A DNA stretch of 11,902 nucleotides from an uncultured Bacilli bacterium (GTDB lineage Bacteria > Bacillota_I > Bacilli_A > RFN20 > DUOF01), in assembly GCA_934101685.1 (NCBI GenBank), contig CAKORZ010000042.1, forward strand, positions 1-11,902, given 5' to 3'. The position numbers and the translations under genes were made by a program. Below are positions 1 to 6,421 of the stretch, piece after piece. The notes beneath the pieces are model-generated. The model made no database searches and was not told the DNA's origin. It saw only the letters and a program-made list of their open reading frames with translations. The stretch's first letter is position 1; every line of letters starts with the position of its first letter.

Positions 1-93
1 ATAAATATATTAACATATAAAATTAATTAGATAATATATGAATTTATTATAAATTTATTTAATATAAATATATACTTATTTTGGAGGTAGTTT

Positions 94-594
94 ATGAAAA
101 ATATTATTTATTTAGTATATCCTGGGTTAGGCAAAACATATAGCGCAAAAATTGATAAAAGAATTTTAGAAGTTCAATATAATAACTTTTATAATTTAAA
201 TAGAAGAAAACTAGGTGAGCATTTTCCAGAAGATAAAAAAATGAATTTAAATTTAGAAGTTGAAGTTGATCCTGAATTTCCTATGAATATATTAAATTAT
301 ATAAATAATGGATTAAAAGAAAATAAATTTCCAGTAATGGCACTCAAACCTCAAAACATTGATTTTTGTATAAAATATAAATATGATTTTGCTTTTTTAT
401 TACCATCAAAAGAGAGACAAGCAAAATTAAAAGAAGATTATATTAAAAGAGGGAATACTACAGAATACATAGAAAGAAATATGAAAATGCTAGAAAATAT
501 TGAAAAAGAAATTTCTAAATATAATAAAAAAATATATTATTTAAATAATGATGAATATTTAATAGATTTTATAAACAAAATGGTGACTCTATGA
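94..594 (+). CDS. P-loop nucleotide kinase-like protein (phage-type, tentative)
   Basis: The 166-residue product has a P-loop near its N-terminus: PGLGKT at residues 10-15 follows a hydrophobic strand (residues 3-9). The usual first glycine of the Walker A motif is replaced (V8), so the loop is deviant. Residues 101-120 carry LPSKERQ and an R-G pair, then a helical stretch with arginines (E126, R128) and a C-terminal strand-like segment. This layout resembles the small adenylate or deoxynucleotide kinase-like ATPases common in phages and low-GC Firmicutes, with a basic lid-like region. Substrate cannot be deduced. A GGAGGT ribosome binding site at 83-88 lies 5 bases before the ATG and supports this start. 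The stop overlaps the next gene's ATG (ATGA), suggesting coupled translation. Family assignment is inference; the P-loop itself is seen. Confidence 0.6.
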   Translation: MKNIIYLVYPGLGKTYSAKIDKRILEVQYNNFYNLNRRKLGEHFPEDKKMNLNLEVEVDPEFPMNILNYINNGLKENKFPVMALKPQNIDFCIKYKYDFAFLLPSKERQAKLKEDYIKRGNTTEYIERNMKMLENIEKEISKYNKKIYYLNNDEYLIDFINKMVTL

Positions 595-812
595 AAACTA
601 AGAATTTAATTATATTAACCATATTATCATTTATATTATTATTAATAGGATTTTTTCATATTCCTTTATTAAGTTTAATGGGTGTAAATGTTTTTGCCTT
701 AAGAGGAATTATGATTTTCACATGTTTACCAATAGTAGCGTTATTTAGTATTCCATTTGCTTGTTGCGTTACTTTGTTGGCAGTTAAAGTTGATAATAAA
801 AAGAAAAAATAA
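591..812 (+). CDS. Small two-helix membrane protein, unknown function
   Basis: This 73-residue protein has two hydrophobic segments, about residues 5-22 and 41-65, with a short loop between. A lysine-rich tail (residues 69-73) should sit in the cytoplasm by the positive-inside rule. Two adjacent cysteines (C58, C59) lie in the second helix. No catalytic motif is visible and I do not recognise the family. The ATG overlaps the stop of the preceding P-loop gene in an ATGA arrangement, which supports the start and suggests the two are made together. It could be a membrane partner of its neighbour or an unrelated small membrane protein. Confidence 0.6.
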   Translation: MKTKNLIILTILSFILLLIGFFHIPLLSLMGVNVFALRGIMIFTCLPIVALFSIPFACCVTLLAVKVDNKKKK

Positions 813-835
813 TAGAATAAATATAGGTGATTTAG

Positions 836-1171
836 ATGCGTGTTGTAATAAAAGAAATAAATGATTTTATGCCTGATACAATTATTACTATAAATGAAAA
901 TAAAATAGAAGTAGATGATAATAATAAGATCAGAGTATTGAAATATAATAAATATGAAATACAAGAAATATTAAGGAGATTTCTTCTTATATTTAAAAGA
1001 TGGAATTTAAAGTATGTTAGTGAAGAAGTAGTGGATGATGGTGTTTATATGATTACAGTTGAAGATAAAACTAGTAAAACGTATTACATTAAAAATAAGT
1101 ATCCCTATAATTGGGAAAACTTTATTTGGCTTAGAAATAATATAGTTAGAGAAGAATTTAAGGTAGAATAG
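836..1171 (+). CDS. Hypothetical protein, 111 residues
   Basis: This is a charged, soluble-looking protein without a signal peptide or membrane helix. It appears to alternate beta strands (residues 1-35 and 67-87) with a basic helix around residues 40-60 that contains RRF and KRW. An aromatic cluster with two tryptophans lies near residues 90-98. No known motif is recognised. AGGTGA at 825-830 lies 5 bases before the ATG. The gene starts 24 bases after the membrane-protein gene and ends 11 bases before the peptidase E start, so it probably belongs to the same transcript. Codon use resembles that of its neighbours. Coding status is supported by the ribosome binding site and tight packing; function is unknown. 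Confidence 0.6.
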   Translation: MRVVIKEINDFMPDTIITINENKIEVDDNNKIRVLKYNKYEIQEILRRFLLIFKRWNLKYVSEEVVDDGVYMITVEDKTSKTYYIKNKYPYNWENFIWLRNNIVREEFKVE

Positions 1172-1182
1172 GAGTGATTTTA

Positions 1183-1899
1183 GTGAAATCAATATTTTTA
1201 ACAAGTGGACCTGCATTTACTTATAAAAATGAAAAAGGAAATATAGTGGCAAATAAATTAGAAAATAAAGAGTTAGTTGAATGCTTAAAAAATGAAATAG
1301 AAAATTATAATAATGTATTATTGGTTTGTAGTTCACCAGATGGATATGATAAAACGGATAAATATAGTGAGGGAATTGTAAAATCATTATCTTTATCTGG
1401 ATTAAAATTTAAAATGAGTGATGTATTAGATAGTAGAAATGCTTTATTTTCTAGAAGTTTAATATTAAATAGCGATTTAGTTATATTTATGGGTGGGGAT
1501 CCTTTAGATCAAATAACTTTCTTTAATGATATAGAAATGAAAGATATACTAAAGAGATATAAGGGTGTATTACTAGGTATCAGTGCTGGTACAATGAATA
1601 TGGCTAGCAAAGTATATTATAGTAAAGATGAGAATATAGAAAAGACTGTTTATTATAAGGGACTTGGATTAACTAATATAAATGTGGAACCTCATTTTAA
1701 TGTTAATGATGAAGTTAGAATTAATGAGATATTATTGAAAGATAGTATAAAACAACCATTTATAGCTTTACCAGATGAAAGCTTTATAGTTATAAAGAAA
1801 GATGAAACTAAATTATGTGGAGACGCTTACTATTTTAATGATGGTAAATATCAAAAAGTGGAAAATTTGAATGGAGTATTGGAGAATAAAAATGATTAA
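1183..1899 (+). CDS. Peptidase E-like protein (S51 family, Ser hydrolase)
   Basis: The product (238 residues from this start) has the hallmarks of the S51 aspartyl dipeptidase / cyanophycinase-like family, which use a class I glutamine amidotransferase-like fold. It begins with a strand and TSGP, has FMGGDP at about residues 102-107, the nucleophile elbow GISAG at 132-136 (predicted catalytic Ser134), and EPHF at 169-172 with a likely catalytic His171. Family members cleave Asp-X dipeptides or related isoaspartyl peptides in the cytoplasm. No signal peptide is present. I choose the GTG at 1183 over the in-frame GTG at 1174: GGAG at 1171-1174 then lies 8 bases upstream, whereas the earlier GTG would overlap it. 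The 3' end overlaps the HAD gene by 8 bases, suggesting coupling. Exact substrate is unknown. Confidence 0.85.
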   Translation: MKSIFLTSGPAFTYKNEKGNIVANKLENKELVECLKNEIENYNNVLLVCSSPDGYDKTDKYSEGIVKSLSLSGLKFKMSDVLDSRNALFSRSLILNSDLVIFMGGDPLDQITFFNDIEMKDILKRYKGVLLGISAGTMNMASKVYYSKDENIEKTVYYKGLGLTNINVEPHFNVNDEVRINEILLKDSIKQPFIALPDESFIVIKKDETKLCGDAYYFNDGKYQKVENLNGVLENKND

Positions 1900-2605
1900 A
1901 AATGTAATATTTGATATGGATGGTACTTTGATTAATACTAATCATGAAAGATTTGATTATTTGTATTTAAAGTATATATTTAATAAATTTAAAAAAATGG
2001 GCTATAAATATGAAGATGTTTCTCTAATTGTAAAATCTGGAGATAATAAAATACGTACTAATAAAGGACCTCTTACAAATAAGGAAGTTTTCGTTAAACA
2101 CATAAAAGATAATTTAAATATTGATGAAAAAGAAATTATAGCTTTAATGGATGATTTTCATAATAATGAGTATAACAATTTAAAAAAATGTGTAAAGAAA
2201 ATAGAAATAGCTAGAGTTATGGTAGAGGCATTATATGAAAAAGGATATAACTTAATAGTTGCTACTAATCCACAATTTTCTAAAACAGCAATAGAGAAAA
2301 GATTAGAATGGGGAAATATAGATAAAAATTTATTTTCTTATATTACAACATATGATAACTCACATTATTGTAAACCTAATGAAAATTATTATATGGAAAT
2401 ATTAAAAAATAATAATCTTAATGCAGATGAAACTATCATGATAGGAAATGATTGCTTTTATGATGCAGCAATTGAAAAAATAGGAATTCCATGTTATATA
2501 GTAACTAATTATGTAAGAAGTAGAGAATATTTAAATAATTGCACAAAAAAAGGAGATTATAATGATTTAATGGAACTCATTATAGATCTCCCTAAACTTA
2601 ATTAA
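1892..2605 (+). CDS. HAD-superfamily hydrolase (phosphatase)
   Basis: The 237-residue product carries all four HAD motifs. DMDGT (residues 8-12) holds the nucleophile Asp8 and the acid/base Asp10. T125 lies after a hydrophobic strand (motif II). K161 lies in CKPN (motif III). GNDCFYD (185-191) supplies the magnesium-binding acidic residues Asp187 and Asp191 (motif IV). The region between motifs I and II is a helical cap of roughly 90 residues, as in C1-cap phosphoglycolate phosphatase-like members. The substrate is probably a small phosphorylated metabolite but cannot be named. An earlier in-frame ATG at 1871 is rejected because GGAG at 1881-1884 sits 7 bases before the ATG at 1892 and the protein then starts right at the first HAD strand. 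The last codons contain a hairpin that looks like the terminator of the opposite gene. Confidence 0.88.
   Translation: MIKNVIFDMDGTLINTNHERFDYLYLKYIFNKFKKMGYKYEDVSLIVKSGDNKIRTNKGPLTNKEVFVKHIKDNLNIDEKEIIALMDDFHNNEYNNLKKCVKKIEIARVMVEALYEKGYNLIVATNPQFSKTAIEKRLEWGNIDKNLFSYITTYDNSHYCKPNENYYMEILKNNNLNADETIMIGNDCFYDAAIEKIGIPCYIVTNYVRSREYLNNCTKKGDYNDLMELIIDLPKLN
2545..2591 (-). terminator. Rho-independent terminator for the minus-strand gene, inside the HAD coding sequence
   Basis: On the plus strand, 2552-2565 (GGAGATTATAATGA) pairs with 2577-2591 (TCATTATAGATCTCC) with one bulged base (2585) and an 11-base loop. Read on the minus strand, this 14-pair hairpin is followed directly by seven T residues (complement of 2545-2551), the layout of an intrinsic terminator. 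It lies just past the minus-strand stop codon at 2606. On the plus strand the hairpin is followed by a less uniform T-containing stretch after 2606, so weak bidirectional action is possible. Confidence 0.75.
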
Positions 2606-3343
2606 TTATTTTTCTAAATCTTCCAAAATATCTTTAATATTTAATTCTAATGGTGCATTGTTATTTTCATTTAATGGTGCATCATTATTATTTGCAATTT
2701 TATTTACTGCATTTAGGTAAATATCAATACTTGTCATAGCATCATCAATACCATCAACATCCATACTAGCAGCTTTCTTTATCAAATAAGGTTTTAGCAT
2801 CTTATTTATTTGTCTTCTTGTAATAACAGGTTTTCCTTTATTCTTTTCAATAGCTTCTCTTTTAATTTTTTCAATTACTTTAGCTACATCAACAACTTTA
2901 ATTCTAGTAAGACTAGGTTTTTTTGCTCTGTCCATTAAAGGAAGCATAGCAACTTCACCATCTTCTTCGTCTTCTTCTTCCTCTTCGTCTTCTTCCTCTT
3001 CCTCAATTTCATCAAATTCACAAACTTCTTCAATAATATTTATATCATTTTCATCTACTTCTTTTAATTCTTCAATTTCATCATTTTCCTCAATTAATTT
3101 GACATCATTAATATATGTATGAAGATTTTCAAGTAAAGCTTGTTGGTTAGTTAATTCTTCACTAATAGCAATTTTGTAATCTGAAAAAGGTAATTTATAA
3201 TATGCATTAGGTTTTGTATCAAATAGTATATTAACATCTTTATATTTGTTATGATCATAAGCTAAAGAATCTTCAAGCTTAGATTTTATTTGTTTAGCAC
3301 TTAATGATATATTTTCAACTTCTTCTGTATTAACTTTTTTCAT
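2606..3343 (-). CDS. Acidic low-complexity protein, unknown function
   Basis: This 245-residue protein has three parts. Residues 1-80 are mixed, with YYKLPFSDYKI near 48-58. An extremely acidic stretch at about 84-130 includes an almost unbroken run of Glu/Asp from 113 to 129. A basic, probably helical region follows at about 140-217 (ITRRQINKMLKPYLIKK), then an Asn-rich tail with a short duplicated segment. No membrane helix or signal peptide is seen. The layout recalls proteins that pair an acidic tail with a nucleic-acid-binding part, such as the RNA polymerase delta subunit, but the order is different and I see no homology. The ATG at 3343 is preferred to the in-frame TTG at 3352, because GGGAG (complement of 3353-3357) lies 9 bases before that ATG. 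The gene is monocistronic, with its own promoter and terminator. Confidence 0.75.
   Translation of the reverse strand: MKKVNTEEVENISLSAKQIKSKLEDSLAYDHNKYKDVNILFDTKPNAYYKLPFSDYKIAISEELTNQQALLENLHTYINDVKLIEENDEIEELKEVDENDINIIEEVCEFDEIEEEEEDEEEEEDEEDGEVAMLPLMDRAKKPSLTRIKVVDVAKVIEKIKREAIEKNKGKPVITRRQINKMLKPYLIKKAASMDVDGIDDAMTSIDIYLNAVNKIANNNDAPLNENNNAPLELNIKDILEDLEK
2648..2682 (-). repeat. Short in-frame direct repeat in the acidic protein's tail
   Basis: TAATGGTGCAT occurs at 2648-2658 and again at 2672-2682, a 24-base period on the plus strand. In the protein this gives two copies of an Asn-rich APL segment eight codons apart, suggesting recent in-frame expansion of a flexible tail. Confidence 0.6.
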
Positions 3344-3365
3344 TATTACCAACTCCCACGACTAC

Positions 3366-3394
3366 ATTATAATTTAAAATAAAAATAATATCAA
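3366..3394 (-). promoter_or_regulatory. Sigma-A promoter of the acidic-protein gene
   Basis: Read on the minus strand, TTGATA (complement of 3389-3394) and TATAAT (complement of 3366-3371) are separated by exactly 17 bases. This is a near-perfect housekeeping promoter. Only 22 bases separate the -10 box from the ATG, so the untranslated leader would be about 15 bases, just enough for the GGGAG ribosome binding site. Confidence 0.75.
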
Positions 3395-3434
3395 TTAAAA
3401 AGTAAAATAGGAAAATACAAAAAAATAAAAATAA

Positions 3435-3462
3435 TTCATTAATTTTTAAAATTTCTTACTAT
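3435..3462 (+). promoter_or_regulatory. Possible weak promoter for the double-glycine peptide and radC
   Basis: TTCATT (3435-3440) and TACTAT (3457-3462) are 16 bases apart, 25 bases before the peptide's ATG. The match is poor and the region is very AT-rich, so this is only the best candidate seen. Some promoter is expected here because the upstream neighbour is transcribed in the opposite direction. Confidence 0.3.
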
Positions 3463-3487
3463 TAAATTAATAAAGGGGGAATTTTAA

Positions 3488-3679
3488 ATGAAATATGAAT
3501 TAGTGAAAGATGAAGAACTTAAAACAATTATAGGAGGGGCAGCACCTGAACTTGCAACAGTCTTAGCAATAGGAGCAATAGCACTTATAACTATTACTGT
3601 TTTTAAACTATATCAATCTACTAAAGGTAAGTCTTCATTTGGAAATGGTTTTAATTTTGAATGGGAAATAAAAGATTAG
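3488..3679 (+). CDS. Double-glycine leader peptide (bacteriocin- or pheromone-like precursor)
   Basis: The 63-residue product begins with a 17-residue leader ending in GG. Glu at -8, Leu at -7, Ile at -4 and Gly at -2/-1, with an aliphatic Val at -12, match the consensus of leaders cut and exported by peptidase C39-containing ABC transporters. The predicted mature peptide has 46 residues: a hydrophobic, Ala/Ile-rich helix at about residues 22-42 and a polar, Gly/Phe-rich tail ending in WEIKD. It has no cysteine, so disulfide or lanthionine bridges are excluded. The strong AGGGGG site at 3474-3479, 8 bases before the ATG, supports real translation. The gene overlaps radC by 19 bases, and no transporter or obvious immunity gene is in the window. 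A class II bacteriocin or a signalling peptide is likely by family knowledge; a small membrane protein with a chance leader is the alternative. Confidence 0.7.
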   Translation: MKYELVKDEELKTIIGGAAPELATVLAIGAIALITITVFKLYQSTKGKSSFGNGFNFEWEIKD

Positions 3680-4338
3680 TGAATATAGAGGAAATGCCTA
3701 GAGAAAAGGCAATTAAAAATGGGATAGAAACTTTAAGTGATAGCGAATTATTAGCACTAGTTTTAAAAACAGGAACTAAGAAAATGAATGTTTTTGAATT
3801 ATCGAATTATATTTTAAGCAAATATAATAATTTTAATGACTTAATAAATTGTAATTATAAAGATTTAATTGAAATAAATGGAATAAAAAAGGCAAAAGCA
3901 ATAGAGTTACTAGCAATAATGGAAATAGCAAAAAGAGTTCAAATAAGTAAAATAAATAATATTAAAGTTATAAATAATGCAGATGATATTTATAACAATT
4001 TTTCTTTATTATTAAAAGAAGAAAAACAAGAAGTATTTATGGTTATCTTTTTAAATATTAAATCTCATATTATTAAATATGAAAAATTATTTGTTGGAGG
4101 AATTAGTAATTCTGTTGTAGATGTTAATCTAATATTAAAAAAAGCATTAATATATGGAGCAAGCAAAATTATATGTTTACATAATCATCCAAGTGGTGAT
4201 CCTACTCCTAGTGTGCAAGATATTTTAATAACTAAAAAAATTATTAAAATGTGTGAAGTAGTGGATATAAAAATGCTTGATCATATAATTATTGGTAAAG
4301 AAGATTATATATCTTTAAAAAAGATGTCATATATATAA
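3661..4338 (+). CDS. radC: RadC-family JAB/MPN metalloprotease-like protein
   Basis: This 225-residue protein matches RadC (UPF0758) in length and order. An N-terminal region with PREKAI and SDSELLALVLKTGT (residues 13-39) leads into a helix-hairpin-helix around residues 68-90 (INGIKKAKA). A JAMM domain follows, with Glu124 and the zinc-binding HNHPSGD...D signature (His174, His176, Asp187). The family has been linked to DNA repair and competence, but its role is not settled. The ATG at 3661 lies inside the double-glycine peptide gene and has no good ribosome binding site, so coupled translation is likely. GTG 3679 and ATG 3694 are alternative starts, but 3661 gives the usual distance to the PRE motif. 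In Bacillus radC precedes mreBCD-minCD; here minC follows directly. Confidence 0.93.
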   Translation: MGNKRLVNIEEMPREKAIKNGIETLSDSELLALVLKTGTKKMNVFELSNYILSKYNNFNDLINCNYKDLIEINGIKKAKAIELLAIMEIAKRVQISKINNIKVINNADDIYNNFSLLLKEEKQEVFMVIFLNIKSHIIKYEKLFVGGISNSVVDVNLILKKALIYGASKIICLHNHPSGDPTPSVQDILITKKIIKMCEVVDIKMLDHIIIGKEDYISLKKMSYI

Positions 4339-4344
4339 TAATTC

Positions 4345-4378
4345 TTTCTTTTTCGACAGTTAAGAATTCTATAATTCT
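4345..4378 (+). promoter_or_regulatory. Possible promoter for minCD
   Basis: A perfect -10 box TATAAT lies at 4370-4375 in the radC-minC gap. The -35 candidate (T/C-rich, near 4345-4352) is poor, so strength is uncertain. A small inverted repeat, AGAATT (4363-4368) with AATTCT (4373-4378), covers the -10 box. It might be an operator, or chance in AT-rich DNA. Transcription from radC could also continue into minC, since no terminator is seen. Confidence 0.35.
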
Positions 4379-4393
4379 AATTGGGGTGAAAGA

Positions 4394-5008
4394 ATGGAAC
4401 AGGATGTTATGTTTAAAAATATAGATAATAAAATAAATATTATAGTTAATGATAAATTATCATTTAATAACTTTATTGATAGTTTAAAAAAAAGATTAGA
4501 AAAGTTATATATCAAAGATAACTTACTCAGAACAAATGTAACTTTAGATATTCATAATATATCTTTATCTTCAAAAGAAATATTGCAAATATTTGATGTG
4601 TTTCAATCCTTTGGATCAATATATATTAATAAAATAATTTATAAAGAAGAAGTTAATAAAAATATTATTTTGCATGAAGGCAATATACGATCTGGAGAAA
4701 TAAAAATATTTCATAATAATACATTACTAATTGGAAATATAAATATAGGTAGTAAAGTAATTGTTAATGGGAATTTATATGTTATAGGTAAAATTAATGG
4801 AAATGTAGAGTTAAAGGGAGTAAATAATAAACTAGTCGCATCAAGTACAAATAATGCTTTAATTAAAATATGTAAATATGAAAGACAAATTGATGAAGAG
4901 ATAACAAATAGTATATTAAAAGTAGTTAATGATGAAATAGTTAGTGAAGGATTTATAGATAGGAGAGAGAGAACATATGGCAAGAGTAATTGTAGTTACA
5001 TCTGGTAA
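4394..5008 (+). CDS. minC: Septum site-determining protein MinC
   Basis: MinC blocks FtsZ assembly away from mid-cell when recruited to the membrane by MinD. The product has 204 residues, slightly short for the family. The N-terminal FtsZ-inhibiting domain (about 1-85) is divergent. The C-terminal beta-helix domain (about 90-165) is recognisable by RSG (99-101), which the family uses to contact MinD, followed by repeated strands LLIGNI..GS..IVNGNLYVIGKI. GGGGTGA at 4383-4389 supports the ATG at 4394. The 3' end overlaps minD by 32 bases, which argues for coupled translation of the two partners. The order minC-minD is standard for Firmicutes. Assignment is firm because of the C-terminal domain plus the neighbouring minD. 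Confidence 0.93.
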   Translation: MEQDVMFKNIDNKINIIVNDKLSFNNFIDSLKKRLEKLYIKDNLLRTNVTLDIHNISLSSKEILQIFDVFQSFGSIYINKIIYKEEVNKNIILHEGNIRSGEIKIFHNNTLLIGNINIGSKVIVNGNLYVIGKINGNVELKGVNNKLVASSTNNALIKICKYERQIDEEITNSILKVVNDEIVSEGFIDRRERTYGKSNCSYIW

Positions 5009-5750
5009 AGGTGGTGTAGGTAAGACTAGTGTTACATCTAATTTAGGTATATCATTATCCAAAAATAATAAGGTTTGTTTAATAGATGCAGACTTAGGGC
5101 TTAAAAATCTAGATGTAGTATTAGGAATAGAAAATAGAGTTATATTTGATATGCAAGATGTTATAAGTGGATTATGTAGCTTGTCACAAGCATTAGTTAA
5201 AGATAAAAGAAGTAATAATTTATTTGTTTTACCAGCTTGTAAATCTATTGATGTACAAAAGATTGATTTTAGTTATTTAGAAAAAATAATTAATACTCTA
5301 AAGGAAAATTTTGATTATATTTTAATAGATTCACCTGCAGGAATTGAAAGAGGTTTTTATAATGCAATTAAAAATGCTGATGAAGCAATAGTAGTAGTCA
5401 CTTTAGATGCTTCTTCAATTAGAGATGCAGATAAAGTAATAGGTATTTTAAATAGCAATAATATTCAAGATGTTAAATTAGTTATTAATAGAGTAAATAT
5501 GAAACATATTGAAGATGGTATATCACTTACTATGTCTGATGCTGTAGATGTTTTAGGAATAGGAGTTTTAGGGGTAGTGTATTACGATGAAGCAGTAACT
5601 GAGGGAAACAATAAAGGAGTACCAGTGAGCCATAATAGTAAAAGTATTGCTTCTAAATGCTTTGATAATATGAGTAGAAGGTTAAATGGAGAAAGTGTAG
5701 ATTTATTAAAATATCGTAAAAAAAGTTTTTTAGAAAAATTATTTCAATAG
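4977..5750 (+). CDS. minD: Septum site-determining ATPase MinD
   Basis: MinD is the membrane-associated ParA/MinD-type ATPase that recruits MinC. The deviant Walker A motif GKGGVGKTS spans residues 10-18, with signature Lys11 and Lys16. DADLGLKNLD (38-47) and DSPAG (118-122) form the switch regions. The C-terminus (KKSFLEKLF, 248-256) is the amphipathic membrane-targeting helix typical of the family. At 257 residues it is near normal length. AGGAG near 4960-4966 lies upstream of the ATG inside minC. No minE is visible here, and the window does not show whether a DivIVA/MinJ system sets polarity. In Bacillus minD is followed by spoIVFA-spoIVFB, and the same is seen here after a 47-base gap. 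Confidence 0.96.
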   Translation: MARVIVVTSGKGGVGKTSVTSNLGISLSKNNKVCLIDADLGLKNLDVVLGIENRVIFDMQDVISGLCSLSQALVKDKRSNNLFVLPACKSIDVQKIDFSYLEKIINTLKENFDYILIDSPAGIERGFYNAIKNADEAIVVVTLDASSIRDADKVIGILNSNNIQDVKLVINRVNMKHIEDGISLTMSDAVDVLGIGVLGVVYYDEAVTEGNNKGVPVSHNSKSIASKCFDNMSRRLNGESVDLLKYRKKSFLEKLFQ

Positions 5751-5797
5751 TGTCATAAATTTTATCTAATTTAATATTATTAATTGAGGTGGAAATC

Positions 5798-6421
5798 ATG
5801 AGTGAATTAGATAAAATTAAAAATCGTATTCAAAATAGAAGAAATAGTAGTCAAGAGGTAGATGTTGTTGATGTAGATGTAGTTAGTGTACAAAAAAAGT
5901 ATTCTAAACCTAGTAAGTTATATAAGATATCTATGTTTGTTTTAGTTATTTTAGCTTTATTTTTGTCTGTAGCAGTATATGCTAAAAAAGATGAAAAAGG
6001 TAAATTCTTAAAGAATAGTTTAGGCATAAATGTTAATTTTGCTTCTTTTAATAAAACAATGAATAAATTAATTAATTTTAGAGTTGTAGACAATGTAAAA
6101 ACTCCTGATCAAGTAGTGGCAAATATTCCAAGTTATGTTCATTTAGGTAATGATATGTATACAAGTGGAAATAGTGAAGTTAAAAGTATTGATGATGGAG
6201 TAGTTACTTATGTATATAGTGATGAAACTGGATATTTAGTAATAGTAGAAAATGATTCTGGATTTAGAAGTGTTTATTCTAACTTAGTAGATGTAAATGT
6301 TAAAGTAAATGATAGAGTATATTTTGATAGTGTTATAGGAGTAGTAGAGGAAGAAGTAAAAATTGTGTTTAGTAAAAATAATGAGAAAATAACTTATGAA
6401 CAAGTTCTTGAACTTCTTTAA
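5798..6421 (+). CDS. spoIVFA: SpoIVFA-like membrane protein with inactive M23/LytM domain
   Basis: The 207-residue product has a charged cytoplasmic N-terminus with a DVV-repeat stretch (about 22-31), one membrane helix (about 42-62) and an external C-terminal region. Residues 120-207 follow the LytM/M23 pattern (DDGVVTYVY...GYLVIVENDSGFRSVYSNL...V..NDRV) but lack the zinc ligands: the H-x3-D site is absent, YxHL is replaced by YSNL, and the HxH motif by KIVFS. This is how SpoIVFA looks in Bacillus, where it anchors and restrains the protease SpoIVFB. Position between minD and the M50 protease gene supports the name. ATG 5798 is preferred to the GTG at 5789, which overlaps the ribosome binding site GAGGTGG (5786-5792). 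The 3' end overlaps spoIVFB by 26 bases. Name is by order and architecture; sequence similarity is weak. Confidence 0.75.
   Translation: MSELDKIKNRIQNRRNSSQEVDVVDVDVVSVQKKYSKPSKLYKISMFVLVILALFLSVAVYAKKDEKGKFLKNSLGINVNFASFNKTMNKLINFRVVDNVKTPDQVVANIPSYVHLGNDMYTSGNSEVKSIDDGVVTYVYSDETGYLVIVENDSGFRSVYSNLVDVNVKVNDRVYFDSVIGVVEEEVKIVFSKNNEKITYEQVLELL

Noticed and set aside
1..93. AT-only palindrome (about 41-55) and TATACT at 71-76 as promoter or operator of the first gene
   Set aside because: No -35 box at suitable distance, and such palindromes are expected by chance in nearly pure A/T sequence.
656..964. Antisense open frame of about 100 codons opposite the membrane protein and the 111-residue protein
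   Set aside because: No ribosome binding site, biased Phe/Ile/Tyr composition typical of the complement of AT-rich genes, and it spans two well-supported plus-strand genes.
1871..1891. Earlier ATG for the HAD gene
   Set aside because: It would add seven residues before the first HAD strand and leaves the GGAG site at 1881-1884 without a purpose.
4711..4983. Antisense open frame opposite minC
   Set aside because: It lies opposite the conserved MinC C-terminal domain; its composition is that of a reverse-strand shadow.
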